DNA of 64,000 nt from Diadophis punctatus similis. Its lineage: Eukaryota > Chordata > Lepidosauria > Squamata > Dipsadidae. The notes under the pieces are model-generated. The model made no database searches. It was not told where the DNA came from and saw nothing but the letters and a program-made list of their open reading frames with translations. Shown in pieces: positions 20,040 to 46,470 of this stretch. The position numbers and the translations under genes were made by a program. The stretch lies in contig JALIGW010000002.1 of the NCBI GenBank assembly GCA_023053685.1, positions 254,624,739-254,688,738 on the forward strand, read 5' to 3'. Position 1 is the first letter of the stretch. Each line of letters begins with the position of its first letter.

Positions 20040-20325
20040 ATGGTGCGCGCCTCTCTCCCGCCCTTCGGGGGAATCCTGGCAGTTCGCCCAGAATCCTCAA
20101 GGGGGCGCCCTCTGCCAAGAGAAGGGAACACCAGGAGCTTCCCCATTGGGCCTATGCAGAGCGAACGTCACAGCTGGCTTTCCAGAGGAGACTGCGAAGG
20201 AAGTGACATAACAAACGCTTGCCGCTCTAGGACTCTGAACTCCCTCTCCTTAACCCTTGTGGCTCCGCAGGAGGCGGAGAGGCTGCGGAAAGAGTCTGGC
20301 GGGGGGAGATCCAGACGTGATCCGG
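20040..20325 (+). promoter_or_regulatory. ZNF-B promoter and non-coding exon 1
   Basis: Homologous to the other three 5' regions. It contains a CTCF-like CCTCAAGGGGGCGCC (20095-20109), an inverted CCAAT (ATTGG, 20145-20149) and a decayed CRE (TGACATAA, 20204-20211). Exon 1 runs from about 20217 to the donor at 20325 (CCGG|GTGAGT). The GC-rich block continues to about 20780 and includes a (CAG)n run at 20460-20482. Confidence 0.68.
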
Positions 20326-20849
20326 GTGAGTTGGGGGCTCTTCCCGTGCAAAGGGAGGCGGAGGAGGGAGAGATCCGTGCCCGGCCCTCCTCCGGCTTCA
20401 ACCCTGGGTCCCATGCTCCCAAGCCGCCCTCTCCCTTCAGGGCGGGAAGCGGAGCTCCGCAGCAGCAGCAGCAGCAGCAGCAGAAGGATCCGTGGCGGCG
20501 GGGATCCGGCGATCCCTTCCCGCCCCGTGTCCGGGGAAGAGCCCGAGTGGGTGGAGAGGAGGTTCGGCCTAGCGGAGGCCCCAGCAGGAGGAGAGAAGCC
20601 GGGCGAGGAGGAGGCAGGATTCGCACCAGGCTCCCCGAGGGCCCGATCCTCCGCAGCCTGGCCTGTCTCCGGAGGGGGAGAGAAAGCGGGGCGGCCTCTC
20701 CAGCTGCCCCCTTCCCGGCCCTGCCAGGGGAGATCTCGGCCCTGCGCTAGGATGACCCGTTTGGACTCCGGGCAGGTTGTGTGAATCGGCCTGCGCGTCA
20801 GAGGGAGACTCGGCTCTCCAAAAGACACCCTGAAGAAAGGAAAGGAGGT

Positions 20850-20902
20850 ACCTCGGGAGTTGGGCGGCATAGAAATTTTAATAAATAAAATAAATAAATA
20901 AA
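20850..20902 (+). repeat. L2/CR1-group LINE 3' tip
   Basis: CTCGGGAGTTGGGCGGCATA followed by (AATA)n; a very short 5'-truncated copy in ZNF-B intron 1. Confidence 0.7.
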
Positions 20903-20986
20903 TCCTCAGCCAGGTTCCATCTCCTGACATTTCATTGGATGTGAACTGATCTTTCATGGTTTGTTCACCTTTTTGGGGTTTGGCAG

Positions 20987-21207
20987 CAGGGATGAAATCC
21001 AGCAGGTTCTGACAGGTTCTGGAGAACCGGTAGCAAAAATTTTAAGTAGTTCGGAGAACTGGCAAATACCACCTCTGGCTGGCCCCAGAATGGGATGGGA
21101 ATGGGGATTTTGCAGTATCCTTCCCCTACCATGCCCACCAAGCCACGCCACGCCCACCAAGCCATGCCCACAGAACCGGTAGTAAAAAAATTTGGATTTC
21201 ACCACTG
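20987..21207. mobile_element. hAT MITE, 221 bp, with 8-bp target duplication
   Basis: Perfect TTTGGCAG duplication (20979-20986 and 21208-21215), inverted ends CAGGGATGAAATCC and GGATTTCACCACTG. Lies in ZNF-B intron 1. Confidence 0.9.
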
Positions 21208-21303
21208 TTTGGCAGGTTATGTGAACCTGGCTTGGAGGTAAATATATATTTAGGTTTTAAAAAAGAAAAGAATTTATTGGGCAATCCAAGTCCTTGATGG
21301 AAA

Positions 21304-21545
21304 TTTATTTATTTGTGAGATTTATATACCGCCTCACAGTGCAAGCACTCTCTAAGCGGTTTACACCAGTAAGCAATGTATATTTATATTGCCCCCAACA
21401 ATCTGGGTCCTCATTTTACCTACCTCGGAAGGATGGAAGGCTGAGTCAACCCTGAGCCGATGAGATTTGAACCGCTGACCTGCGGATGACAGTCAGCTAA
21501 AGTGGCCTGCAGTACTGCCTCTAACCGCTGCGCCACCTCGGCTCT
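21304..21545 (-). repeat. tRNA-derived SINE, antisense
   Basis: Reverse complement of the 64-290 subtype, from the ATAAATAAA tail to GAGCCGAGGTGGCGCAG. A (CA)n run follows at 21598-21621. Confidence 0.88.
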
Positions 21546-21852
21546 TATACCATATTTTGCAACACAGAGAGACATGCACACACAGGGAAAGAAATTCACA
21601 CACACACACACACACACACACCTCAAAGTCACTTCAAACCTACACCAGATTAGAAAAAATATTTCAGTCCATGCGGATGAGTGATGTTCAATAGTTAAAT
21701 CTACACCTTCTAATTCTTGGAATTAATTTTCTTTTCCATCTCAGATACCCAAAATGGAGTCATTTGAACTTCTTGGCATATAAAAATATCTCTTGGGGGA
21801 AAAGAGCTGAAAAGCTTTCTGCTGTCATTCTGGTGGATACAAGATCGGTCCT

Positions 21853-28712
<6,860 letters not shown>

Positions 28713-28803
28713 ATTCTATCTATGTCCTTCTTTGTACACTGAAGCTCTAGAGGTTTTTGAGTCTGACCATCACAACCTGTAGCCCCAGGGAGATGAATTT
28801 ACA

Positions 28804-28911
28804 AATAAAACAAAAGCAATGAGGATGTGCTGTTTTAAGGTAGCTACTTTTGCATATCCATACATTTTTTCCCCTTACGTTTGTACATTCTGGTTTCCAA
28901 TTGGAAATAAA
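28804..28911 (+). terminator. Candidate poly(A) signals of ZNF-B
   Basis: AATAAA at 28804-28809 and 28906-28911, 95-200 bp after the stop codon. Confidence 0.55.
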
Positions 28912-29030
28912 AATACAAGAAAATGGGCATTTTAATCTTTTCAGATCTACTCTATGCAATTTTATGAAGATGTTTTAATTGTTGTTTTTTTACAAATGAG
29001 TTTCCTGGTCCCCAGTTGTTTGTTCTTCCC

Positions 29031-29268
29031 ATCGAGGAAGGCGCAGTGGTTAGAGTGCAGTACTGCAGGCTACTTCAGCTGACTGCTAGCTGCAGTTCAG
29101 CAGTTCTAATCTCACCGGCTCAAGGTTGACTCAGCCTTCCATCCTTCCGAAGTGGGTAAAATGAGGACCCAGATTGTTGGGGGCAATAAGCTGACTCTGT
29201 AAACCGCTTAGAGAGGGCTGTAAAAGCACTATGAAGCGGTATATAAGTCTAAGTGCTATTGCTATCTA
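29031..29268 (+). repeat. tRNA-derived SINE
   Basis: GCGCAGTGGTTAGAGTGCAG to AAGTCTAAGTGCTATTGC; the head is slightly degraded. Confidence 0.85.
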
Positions 29269-29461
29269 ATCATGGTCTTGAAAGGGATCCACTATCATTT
29301 CTCATAGTTTAAACTTTGCTTCTTTTCCTTAGTCATTTGTTTTTCCTTCTTTTTCTCATTCCTTAATATGTTTACAGTTTATCAGAGGGCCCTACATTTC
29401 TCTGTCCTCAGAAAATATTAGAAATGTTGCAGCAGAGATTCTGGGAACTGAAGCAATATTA

Positions 29462-29810
29462 TAATTTATTTATTTAGTTTGTCGAACATGTACAAGATAA
29501 CAGGTATAAGTATAAACATGGACATGAACACAGAAAATGAGTACAAATAAATGGGGACAGTAGGACAGGGATGGTAGGCATGCTGGTGCGCTTATGCATG
29601 CCCCCTTATGGACCTCTTAGGAATGGGGTGAGGTCCACGGTAGACAGTTTAAGGTTGAAGCTATAGGGGTTTGAGGATGTAACAGCGGAGTCAGGTAGAA
29701 CATTCCAGGCATTGACCACTCTCTTGCTGAAGTCATATTTTCTGCAATCGAGTTTGGAGCAGTTTACTTTGAGTTTGTATCTATTGTTTGCCTGTGTATT
29801 ATTTATTCAA
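29462..29810 (-). mobile_element. CR1-type LINE 3' part, antisense
   Basis: Aligns with 31155-31500 (GGACAGTAGGACAGGGATGG, ATTCCAGGCATTGACCACTC). Confidence 0.75.
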
Positions 29811-29929
29811 GGGGAATTCAAATTTTATTGGTATACAGAGTGGGATGGAATGTGATATTGCATTTTCCCACTGAATAATTCGGATATTAAATTAAAAGTG
29901 ACAACTAAGGATTTGTGTTTTAAATTTTG

Positions 29930-30400
29930 CATAATTTTCTCTCTGTTTTCTGTCTCATCCCAAGTTAGGGATACTCACTGGAATGAGAATGAAAGCGACC
30001 CCAGTGTGCTGACATTGCAAATGGTCAAGCAAGAAGGGGCACCTTTGGAAATCAGTGAGGACCAAAACAACATGAAATCAAGAAACATTATTACAAAAAA
30101 CTATTTCAGTTCCTCCTGACCAAATAGACAGAAATGAGAATGGGAACTTCCTCTGGGATGTGAAGATACTTAAAAAATAATCCAATTTGCATCCACGGTG
30201 TAGAATTGAAACCTGAAGCAACCAATATGAATTCAGAAGCATGGAATCTTTTTCAGTCAAAAGTCTCTCATGATATGGGAATATTGTCACATATGTATAA
30301 ATATAGAGTGTGAAGGGCTTCAGGATGAAGAATTCTTTTCACAAAGGTGTCAGAATGGCGAGAAGCCCCCGAAATACATATACAAAAAACGTTTTCAAAC
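29930..30400 (+). pseudogene. Relic of an older zinc-finger 3' exon
   Basis: Begins after a pyrimidine-rich stretch with RDTHWNENESDPSVLTLQM-like coding, then stops and frameshifts. Further on, a motif like NQYEFRSMES and degraded Cys-rich text appears. The same sequence recurs at 16490-16705, 41890-42020, 43290-43480 and 44420-44930. It resembles the pre-finger segment of a different zinc-finger family, now dead. Confidence 0.6.
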
Positions 30401-30448
30401 ATTAGGGCCTTATTTCCTTTGTATGTGGACTAAGATGTCTACATTTAA

Positions 30449-30700
30449 GAGCCGAGGTGGCGCAGCGGTTAGAGGCAGTACTGCAGGCCACTTTAGCTGA
30501 CTGTGATCCGCAGGTCAGCGGTTCAAATCTCACCAGCTCAAGGTTGACTCAGCCTTCCATCCTTCCGAGGTAGGTAAAATGAGGACCCAGATTGTTGGGG
30601 GCAATATAAATATACATTGCTTACTGGTGTAAACCGCTTAGAGAGTGCTTGCACTGTGAGGCGGTATATAAATCTCACAAATAAAAATAAATAAAATAAA
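30449..30700 (+). repeat. tRNA-derived SINE
   Basis: GAGCCGAGGTGGCGCAGCGG to TATAAATCTCAC and a short (AATA)n tail. From 30701 to 31154 nothing is recognised. Confidence 0.88.
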
Positions 30701-31154
30701 TTTGATTTCAATAAACTTAATTAAACATCAATGACATGGTTTCTTTCCAGGCATGTATTAAATTCTTTTTGGCTATTAATTAGCATCCAGTAAGTAAGAA
30801 GTAGAATTTTAACTTTGTACACTAAAACAGTTTAAATTTGTACAATAAAGCAGTTTTTGTGGGAAAAAGAAATGCTGTCTTTGTGCCATATGTTTGGATT
30901 GTGAAGGATTTGAGTGGGAGACAAATGTCAGGGTTTCAGAGGTTCCTGCTGGTTTGAAGCTCTTTATTCAAATGTTGTTCTTGGATGGTTTGGGGTCAAA
31001 CTAATGAAAAAGTCACTAATTCCATTTTGGTGTCCCTTTTTTAATTCAAGAAGTGGAAATCAGATTGTCACAAAATTACACAGCAATTAGAACCTGAAGA
31101 GCTAAAAATGGATGGAAAAGTTAAATCCATTCTTTTTAACCACTTTTACCCTTC

Positions 31155-31925
31155 ATTTTATTTTTATTATTTATTTATTTATTTGTCAAACATGTATAGG
31201 ATAGTAGTAGTTTGTATAAACATAAGTAAAAAGTAACGATAAAAGAGGACAATAGGACAGTAGGACAGGGACGGTAGGCACAGTGGTGCGCTTATGCACG
31301 CCCCTTACAGACCTCTTAGAAACGAGGAGAGGTCGACTGTAGACAGTCTAAGGTTAAAGTTTTTGGGGTTTGGGGAAGAAACCACAGAGTCAGGTAGTGC
31401 ATTCCAGGCATTGATCATTCTGTTGCTGAGGTCGTATTTTCTGCAGTCGAGTTTGGAGCGCTTTACATTTAGTTTGAATCTATTACGTGCTCGTGTATTG
31501 TTGCGGTTGAAGCTGAAGTAGTCATTAACAGGAAGGACATTTTGGTATATGATTTTATGAACTACATTTAGATCAGATCGGAGGCGACGTAGTTATAAAT
31601 TGTCTAATCCCAGTATTTCAAGTCTGGTGGCATAAGGTATTTTGTTGTGAGCGGAGGAGTGAAGGACTCTTCTTGTGAAATATTTCTGGACTCTCTCGAT
31701 TGTATTTATGTCTGATATGCAATGCGGGTTCCAGACAGGTGAGCTGTATTCCAGAATTGGTCTAACAAATGTTTTGTATGCTCTGGTTAGTAATGTAATG
31801 TTGCCAGAGAAGAAGCTATGCAAGATTAGATTAACAACTCTTAGTGCCTTTTTGGCAATGTTGTTACAGTGGGCTCTAGCACTTAGGTCGTTGGATATGA
31901 GTACTCCAAGGTCTTTGACAGAATT
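31155..31925 (-). mobile_element. CR1-type LINE ORF2 C-terminus, antisense
   Basis: Minus-strand protein text TFVRPILEYSSPVWNPHCIS and IERVQKYFTRRVL; the 3' end lies at the left by a (TTTA)n run. Confidence 0.8.
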
Positions 31926-31929
31926 TTAA

Positions 31930-32440
31930 ATTCTTTTTCTTCAGGATTAATTTATTTGTCACAAGCTGCTACTCCAATTATTCTTAGGCGCTCAAAGCCA
32001 ATAATTTGAGCAGGGTACCTGTATATATTGCATTAAATAAATAAAAAACTCAATTTTTAAAAAATTGTGGCTTCCATGTCTGTGTCCCCCGCAGCTCCAT
32101 CTTCCTCCATTTTCAGGCTGGAGTTGGAAAGAACTGCAAGACACAAGTTGTGTTTCCAATAGAGGCTCCTGGTCCTCGTCTTCTGACCACCTGGCCGTTT
32201 CTGACAGGATTTGGACCCTTTTGAGGCCTCCTCCAATCTCTGTGGAGCCTTCAGGGCGGCTGTTCTTGAGGGAAGCGAGAAAAAATCCTCCAGAGAGATT
32301 TTTCTCCATCTCCACAGACAGTTCCTGGACAGGAAGGAGAGGAAGATGGAGAAAGTGCCGCCTCTGCAGACATCGAAGCCTTTCTCGGGCAGGGAACCAT
32401 TGAGAGGCGCCTTTCTCCTACTCCCACACCCATCATCCAT
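31930..32440 (+). other. Conserved upstream block of ZNF-C
   Basis: No intact gene. Aligns with the ZNF-A upstream sequence at 12660-12925 on the opposite strand and with the ZNF-B and ZNF-D blocks. Short open frames on both strands are not conserved between copies. Confidence 0.6.
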
Positions 32441-32659
32441 GCCCTAGCATTCCCCTCAGACGCTCTCCTCTTTCTCGCCCTTTCTGGGAATCGTGGGCAC
32501 TTTGCGCGTATTCCTCCAGGGGGCTCCCTCCGCCAAGAGAATGGAACACTAGGCGCTTACTTCACAAAGGCTTGCCGCTCTAGGACGCCGCACTCGCTGC
32601 CCTTAACCCTCTGAGCTCCGCAGGAGGCAGAGAGTCTGCGGGATTCAGACGTGCCCCGG
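32440..32659 (+). promoter_or_regulatory. ZNF-C promoter and non-coding exon 1, with deletion
   Basis: Aligns with the ZNF-B and ZNF-D promoters. It keeps a CTCF-like CCTCCAGGGGGCTCC (32513-32527) but lacks about 70 bp that in the paralogs contain the inverted CCAAT and the CRE-like site. Exon 1 ends at 32659 (CCGG|GTGAGG). The GC-rich block runs on to about 32860. Confidence 0.65.
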
Positions 32660-33159
32660 GTGAGGGAGGTGGGGTGGCTCTTCCCGTGCAAAGGGAGGCG
32701 GAGGAGAAAGAGACCCGTGCCAGACCCTCCTCCGGGTTCCATCCCGGATCCCATGCTCCCCAGCCGGAGGGGGAGAGAAGCGGGGCGGCCCTGCTCGGGG
32801 GGACCTCGGCCCTGCGCTGGGATGGCCCGCTAGGGGCTCCGGCCAGGTTGTGTGAATCTGCCTGCGTGTCAGAGATTCGGGTCTCTAAAGGCCACTCTGA
32901 AGGGACATGGGGCATCCTCAACCAGAATCGTTTCCTGGCATTTGAGAATAGAAATGGAAAATATACTCATTGGGTCTTGAGAGTCCTTGATGGACCGTCC
33001 TATGTTTTTCACCACAAACACACCCACACATAATTCATTTGCTTGAAGCCACTTCAATCCTACATCAGAAAAGTATTTCTTTCCATGGGGATGAGTGCTG
33101 TTCAATGGTTAACTTCTCCGTTTTCTAATTCTTGCAATTTATTTTCTTTCTCATCTCAG
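32660..33159 (+). other. ZNF-C intron 1
   Basis: GC-rich up to about 32860, then ordinary sequence that aligns with ZNF-B intron 1 without its MITE and SINE. No gene. Confidence 0.5.
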
Positions 33160-33325
33160 AGGCACAAAGTGAAGGTGGAAGTCATCCAACATTATTTCTT
33201 GGGCAAAGAGGACTGAATAACCACCTGCGGTCAGTCCTGCAGCTGCAGGAAGGACCACTGAATGAAAAGACATTTGGAGATCCACAAGATTCTTTGGACC
33301 TATTTGGAGTTGCGTTACAAGACAG

Positions 33326-33400
33326 CCATGATGTTCGTCCATCGTATTCGAAGAGGACCTTAACATCTATCATAGACCTGAGTTGCCTGTGTGCATAGAC
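33326..33400. repeat. Repeat fragment inserted in the ZNF-C SCAN exon
   Basis: Absent from the same site in ZNF-A, B, D and from the SCAN fragment at 42460-42545. Part matches the reverse complement of 7995-8040 (GATGTTCGTCCAT, GAAGAGGACCTT). Confidence 0.75.
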
Positions 33401-33405
33401 ATAGA

Positions 33406-41238
<7,833 letters not shown>

Positions 41239-41890
41239 TTGGCTAAATTTATGCATTTCCTATTTACATATATAGGTACCGGTAGTCCTCATCTTACGAC
41301 CATTCACTTAAAGAATGTTCAAAGCTATTGTGCAGCCCCCAAAATCTATTTATGACCCAGTCCATGTATTCCAATCACATATGATTTATGTTATATTTTG
41401 CATCAAGATGAGCTGACTGCAGCAATTATGGTAACATGAGGGAGATTACACATCCTGTGGTCACATGAGGGATACAAAAACTACCGTAGGAATCCATTGC
41501 CTTGTTTAACAATTGTAGTGTATAGTTCCTTGGTGCTCTCTGAGCTTGGTTGTTTTCTTTCAGATGTTTCATTATGAAATGGTGGTGTTCCTTTTTGAAA
41601 CTGCCAGATTTGCTTAATGGCCACTGCAAAAAAGAGTACAATTGTGTGGATTGTGTGGATGCCTTGACTGTCATGACTTAAAATGGAAATTACAGGCTCT
41701 GTCATAGTTGTAAGTTGAAGACTAGCATCACTGAACTTGTAAAGAAAGATTTTTCTGAGTCTGATCTGCGCATCTGGCAGCCCCAGAGAGATGAATTTAG
41801 CAACTGAAACTATAATAATGGATACGTGTTCTTTTAATTATGAATAGTGGATTTTTAAATGTATTGTCATCTTAACCACTAATGATATTT
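41239..41890 (+). repeat. ZNF-C 3' flank broken by nested repeats
   Basis: 41275-41470 and the GTAAGTTGAAGACTAGC piece at 41709 belong to the 18215-18615 family; 41520-41600 matches the arm of the 23990 element. At 41760-41850 text homologous to the ZNF-B 3' UTR resumes (AGCCCCAGAGAGATGAATTT). Confidence 0.6.
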
Positions 41891-42029
41891 AATATCAATA
41901 AGAGAAAACAGTTTTTCTAAACAATGAAGGAAGAAGGAAGTTCTTTGGAAATCTGTTGAGACCAAAATAAAATAATCTGACAGTAACAAAAACTACTCAG
42001 AAATGACAACAGGGGCTCCCCCTAGAGTA

Positions 42030-42160
42030 GGGGTCAGTAACCTTAAACACTCAAAGAGCCATTTGGACTCCTTTCCCACAGAAAAGAAAACACGGAGCCA
42101 CAAAACCCTTTTGACATCTAAAATGAAGATAACACCATATATATCATTTTTTACCTTTAT
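42030..42160. repeat. hAT-like repeat fragment
   Basis: AGGGGTCAGTAACCTTAAAC and CAAAGAGCCATTTGGACTCC, a repeat type common in reptiles; assignment to hAT is from memory of the family and is tentative. Confidence 0.45.
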
Positions 42161-42412
42161 CAGGGGTGGGTTCCTGCTGGTACGCTCTTACCTGTTGGTC
42201 GCCGCAGAACCGAAGAAGCCAGTGGCGTTCGCGGCGTGGGGCTTCCCCCGCCCGCTTTCCCCCACCCGCCAGGCTTTGCGCATGCACAGAGGGCAAAAGA
42301 ACACAAATGGCGGCGTCTAGGGCGGGGGAAGCCCCGCGCCGCGAACGTCACCGGCTTCTTCGGTTCTGCGGTGACCAACAGGTAAGAGCGTACCGGTGGG
42401 AACACACCTCTG
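42161..42412. mobile_element. hAT MITE, 252 bp, near-palindromic
   Basis: 8-bp duplication ACCTTTAT (42153-42160 and 42413-42420), and long inverted arms (about 60 bp): CAGGGGTGGGTTCCTGCTGG against CCGGTGGGAACACACCTCTG. Confidence 0.92.
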
Positions 42413-42459
42413 ACCTTTATGCTATGTATAAAAAACTATAGTGTGTTGCATTTATGAAA

Positions 42460-42544
42460 TTATGTCTCCATTCTATGTCTGTGTTGTAATGCAACTCCAA
42501 ATAGGTCCAAAGAATCTTGTGGATCTCCAGTATTTGCTTTCCTT

Positions 42545-42545
<1 letters not shown>
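42460..42545 (-). pseudogene. Inverted fragment of a SCAN exon 5' end
   Basis: The reverse complement matches the start of the ZNF-C SCAN exon: the GGAGATCCACAAGATTC stretch, then TTGGACCTATTTGGAGTTGC, then the MET-Gln start, but without the 75-bp insert of ZNF-C. It is on the opposite strand from the genes around it. Confidence 0.75.
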
Positions 42546-43286
<741 letters not shown>

Positions 43287-43289
43287 TAA

Positions 43290-43480
43290 TTGGACAGTAA
43301 CAAAAACTACTCAGAAATGACAACAGCAGTTCCCCCTAGCGAATATGAGGATACCTCGTCCCCAAATAATCCAACTTGCATCCATGGTGAAGAAATGAGA
43401 TCTCAGTCAACCAGTATGAATGGAACATTTTTCAGTCAAAAGGCTTTTCGTGATGTGATAGGTCCCAGAGATGAAGAGTG
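43290..43480 (+). pseudogene. Relic zinc-finger exon fragment
   Basis: Repeats part of the same dead exon (ACAGCAGTTCCCCCTAG and CAACCAGTATGAATGGAAC blocks; an earlier fragment is at 41890-42020). It is followed by a hAT-like short element at about 43480-43600. Confidence 0.5.
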
Positions 43481-43589
43481 TATGCAGAGGTGGACTGCTG
43501 CTGGTTAAGATTTTGTGCAGGTTGGCGAACCAGCAAATCCCACCACTGGCTGGCCCCACCCACCCTGTCGCCTCGCCTGCCTTGGCCGG

Positions 43590-44085
43590 TGAAATGAATA
43601 TGTTCATTTTTGAAAAACCCCTTTCTGCCTCTGCTGAACTCACAGCAATTGTTCTGACAATATCTTTAGCTTTTTTAATACTGTCAGGAATTGCATAGTT
43701 CTTTGAATCTTTTCATTCATATTCTACGAAATCTCTGTAATCGTTCATATTAATTTTATAATTAAAAATTTCACCAAATTCAAGCAATTGTTCTTTAGCT
43801 TCTGGCCATGGAACGACTACATCTTCAATATTCCAGTAATCTGGCTCCCAAAAAGTGAGAAATCGTAATTTATTCGAATCTTGCAATTGGCTACCTGTTT
43901 TTAGATGTTCACAATCCATCAGTCTTTTCTTCAAATTTGTTATGATGCTGTCCAAAAGTTTTTCCCAAGGAAGTCTGTCATTCTTGACTATCTCAAAAAT
44001 ACACCTCTTGTCTCTGCTGGCAGTAGCACCTGGCAGACACCTGATCTCTTTCAAAACCTCTGTAATCTTTCCTAAATGATAGAAA
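43590..44085 (-). pseudogene. hAT transposase C-terminal relic
   Basis: The minus strand reads FLTFWEPDYWNIEDVVVPWP and, after a stop, AVSSAEAERGFSKMNIF, the hallmark of the hAT dimerisation domain. One open stretch of about 110 codons survives. The right end runs into an antisense CR1. Confidence 0.82.
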
Positions 44086-44420
44086 AGATAGCAGTGCTCC
44101 AATATTTGAGGGGCTGCCAGAGAGAGGAGGGGGGTCAAGCTATTTTCCAAAGCACCTGAAGGCCAGATAAGCAATAATGGATGGAAACTGAATCTCAGAG
44201 AGATTCAGCCTGGAAATAAGGAGAAATTTTCTGACAGTGAGAGCAATCAACCAATGGAACAGCTTGCCTTCAGAAGTTGTGGGAGCTTCATCACTGGAAG
44301 CTTTCAAGAAGGGACTGGACTGCCATCTGTCAGAAACGGTGTAGGATCTCATGTTTGGGTGGGGGTTGGACTAGATGACCTACAAGGTCCCTTCCAACTC
44401 TGTTAATCTGATCTGAATCA
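44080..44420 (+). mobile_element. CR1 LINE 3' end
   Basis: GGAGAAATTTTCTGACAGTG, CAGCTTGCCTTCAGAAGTTG and the CR1 end CAAGGTCCCTTCCAACTCTG. Confidence 0.85.
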
Positions 44421-44930
44421 AAATGAAAATCACTCCAGTGTGCTAACATTGCAAATGATCAGGAAGATCTTTGAAAATCAATGGGGTTAAAATAACATGA
44501 AATTAAGAACTACTTCAAAAAAAATACTCCAGTCCTTCCTGATGAAACATGCATAAATGCAAATGGAAACTTTCTCTGGGATGTGAAGATACCAAAAATA
44601 ATCCAACCTGCCAATAAAGGAGAAAATGTGTAGTTTATGGTTGAAATGAGGGGTCCTTGATGCTCTCTGAGCTCAATTGTTCTGTTGCAGACATTTCATT
44701 ACCGAAACTAGGGAACATCATCAGTGCACCAACCAACCTCAGAGGGCACCAAGGACCCCTCAATCCAACATGTATCCACTGTGTCAAATTAAGATCTATG
44801 TCAACCAGTATGAATGCAGAAGCAAGGAAACTTTCAGTGACAGACCTCTTATGATGTGATGGAATAATGACAGATGTCAGTGTAGAATGTGTGCAAAAAG
44901 CTTCAGAGTGAACAATTAGTCTTTCAAAGA
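44420..44930 (+). pseudogene. Relic zinc-finger exon upstream of ZNF-D
   Basis: Same family as 29930-30400; contains TCCAGTGTGCTAACATTGCA and a final Cys-x-Cys piece (QCRMCAKSFRV) that shows its zinc-finger origin. It is interrupted by an inverted-repeat element at 44647-44766. Confidence 0.6.
44647..44766. mobile_element. Small inverted-repeat element
   Basis: GAGGGGTCCTTGATGCTCTC at one end, GGCACCAAGGACCCCTC at the other; about 120 bp, relative of 23990-24545. Confidence 0.75.
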
Positions 44931-45539
44931 AGGCCAGAACAAACAGAAGCTGACAAAATGCAGGAGCAAAAGATATTTTTCAAACTTTAGGGCCCTATTG
45001 CTGCCTTTTATGGTGTGTCGGGCTAGGAAAAAGCAAAAGTAATTTAAACAAAATTATCTGTTGTGGTTATGTGCTAAACATGCATAAAATTATCTTTCTC
45101 TTCGTTGCATTAAAAATTACCATACTAACAATCTTTTTTTTTTTATGGCCGGGGGGGGGGAATATTTCAGCTCTTACTGGGTTGAAACTATGTTTTCATA
45201 TATGGCTTATTAAAGATTCTGTGTCAAACTGGAGGGAAAAAAAGAAATATGTTACCTCAATTTTTTCAAATTTATTTTAACCACTTTTCCATTGTTTTAA
45301 ATTCTTTGCTTTGCTCACTGTAGCTAACCACTTTGTGTGTCATTTTCGACTCAAAATGCGGTCAAATCTTTTCACACCAGTGGAGTCTTCAGCTCTTCAT
45401 ATTTTGCTTTTTATTTTATTTTTCTCTTTTTATATATAATGATATATCCCTGCATAAAATTCTCCAAAGGGCTTAAGCTTCCTAGTCACGTTTCTTGTAG
45501 TGAATTTCTTATTCAATCCCTGTGTTTTTCCCTCATAGT
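44931..45539. other. Intergenic stretch between relic exon and ZNF-D upstream block
   Basis: No gene. A T-run followed by a G-run at about 45131-45162. Confidence 0.5.
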
Positions 45540-46130
45540 TTAGCTTTATATTCATAATCTTCCTTTCTTAGTTTTGTAATTCCACCTTTGCTCCAGGCAG
45601 AGATGAAATGCCATTTCCCCCTCTTCATTTCTGAATTAAGGAGCCTCTTTATGAGGTAAAATTTCTGGACTATCGATGGATTTCAGCTTTTCCTCTATTT
45701 TGGAACTGGTTTTCTTTTTTCTTTTACTTCAGAGTTTTTCTGTGGGTCGCCCAGGTGTTCATCAGAATTGGTTGGAGGGTCTCTGGCCTTTCTTGTCGCC
45801 CCTTCACTGTGAGGTTGAGGGATTAATTTGTGAAGGGCAGCTATATGTATTGAATTAAAGAAATAAATAAAAAACATTTTCCTGATTGTGGCTTCCCTGC
45901 CTCCACTTAAGACTGAAGTTCACAACAACCGTTTCCCAGAGAGGCTCCTGACCGCCCGGCTGTTTCTGACAGATATTTTTCTCCATCTCCACCTGGACAG
46001 GAAGGAGAGGGAGATGGAGAAATTGCCACCTCTGGAGACGTTGAAGCCTTTGTCTGACGGGGAGCCATTGAGAGGGGCCTTTCCTCCTACTCCCATGCCC
46101 ATCATCCCTGCCCTCTCCCTTTCCCTAGGA
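45540..46130 (+). other. Conserved upstream block of ZNF-D
   Basis: Same block as above in its normal place before the ZNF-D promoter. No gene seen. Confidence 0.6.
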
Positions 46131-46414
46131 CGAGCTCCTCTTTCCCTCCCTTTCTACAATTCTGGCGCTTTGCGCAAAATCCACCAGGGGGCGTCCTCTG
46201 CCAAGACAACGGAACTCCCGGCGCGTTCCCATTGGGCTACTGTAGGGCGAACGTCACAACTGACTTTCCAGAGGAGGCTGCGAAGGAAGTGACATCACAA
46301 CGCTTACCGTTCTAGGACGCAGCACACGCTCGCCTTAATCCTTGTCGCTGCGGAGAAGGCGGAAAGGGTGCGGGAGAGTTTGGCAGGGGAAGGGGAGATC
46401 CAGACATGCTCCGG
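46130..46414 (+). promoter_or_regulatory. ZNF-D promoter and non-coding exon 1
   Basis: Contains the best CTCF-like motif of the four, CCACCAGGGGGCGTC (46181-46195), an inverted CCAAT (ATTGG, 46231-46235) and a one-base-decayed CRE, TGACATCA (46290-46297). Exon 1 ends at 46414 (CCGG|GTGAGG). The downstream GC-rich block is cut by the hAT-type element at 46471. Confidence 0.7.
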
Positions 46415-46470
46415 GTGAGGGGGGGTGTCTTCCCAATGCTCCAGCTGCCTTCTTCCCGGCCCTGCTAGGG

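Noticed and set aside
43713..44174. A 153-codon minus-strand frame as a novel gene
   Set aside because: It is a fusion of antisense CR1 and a hAT transposase relic.
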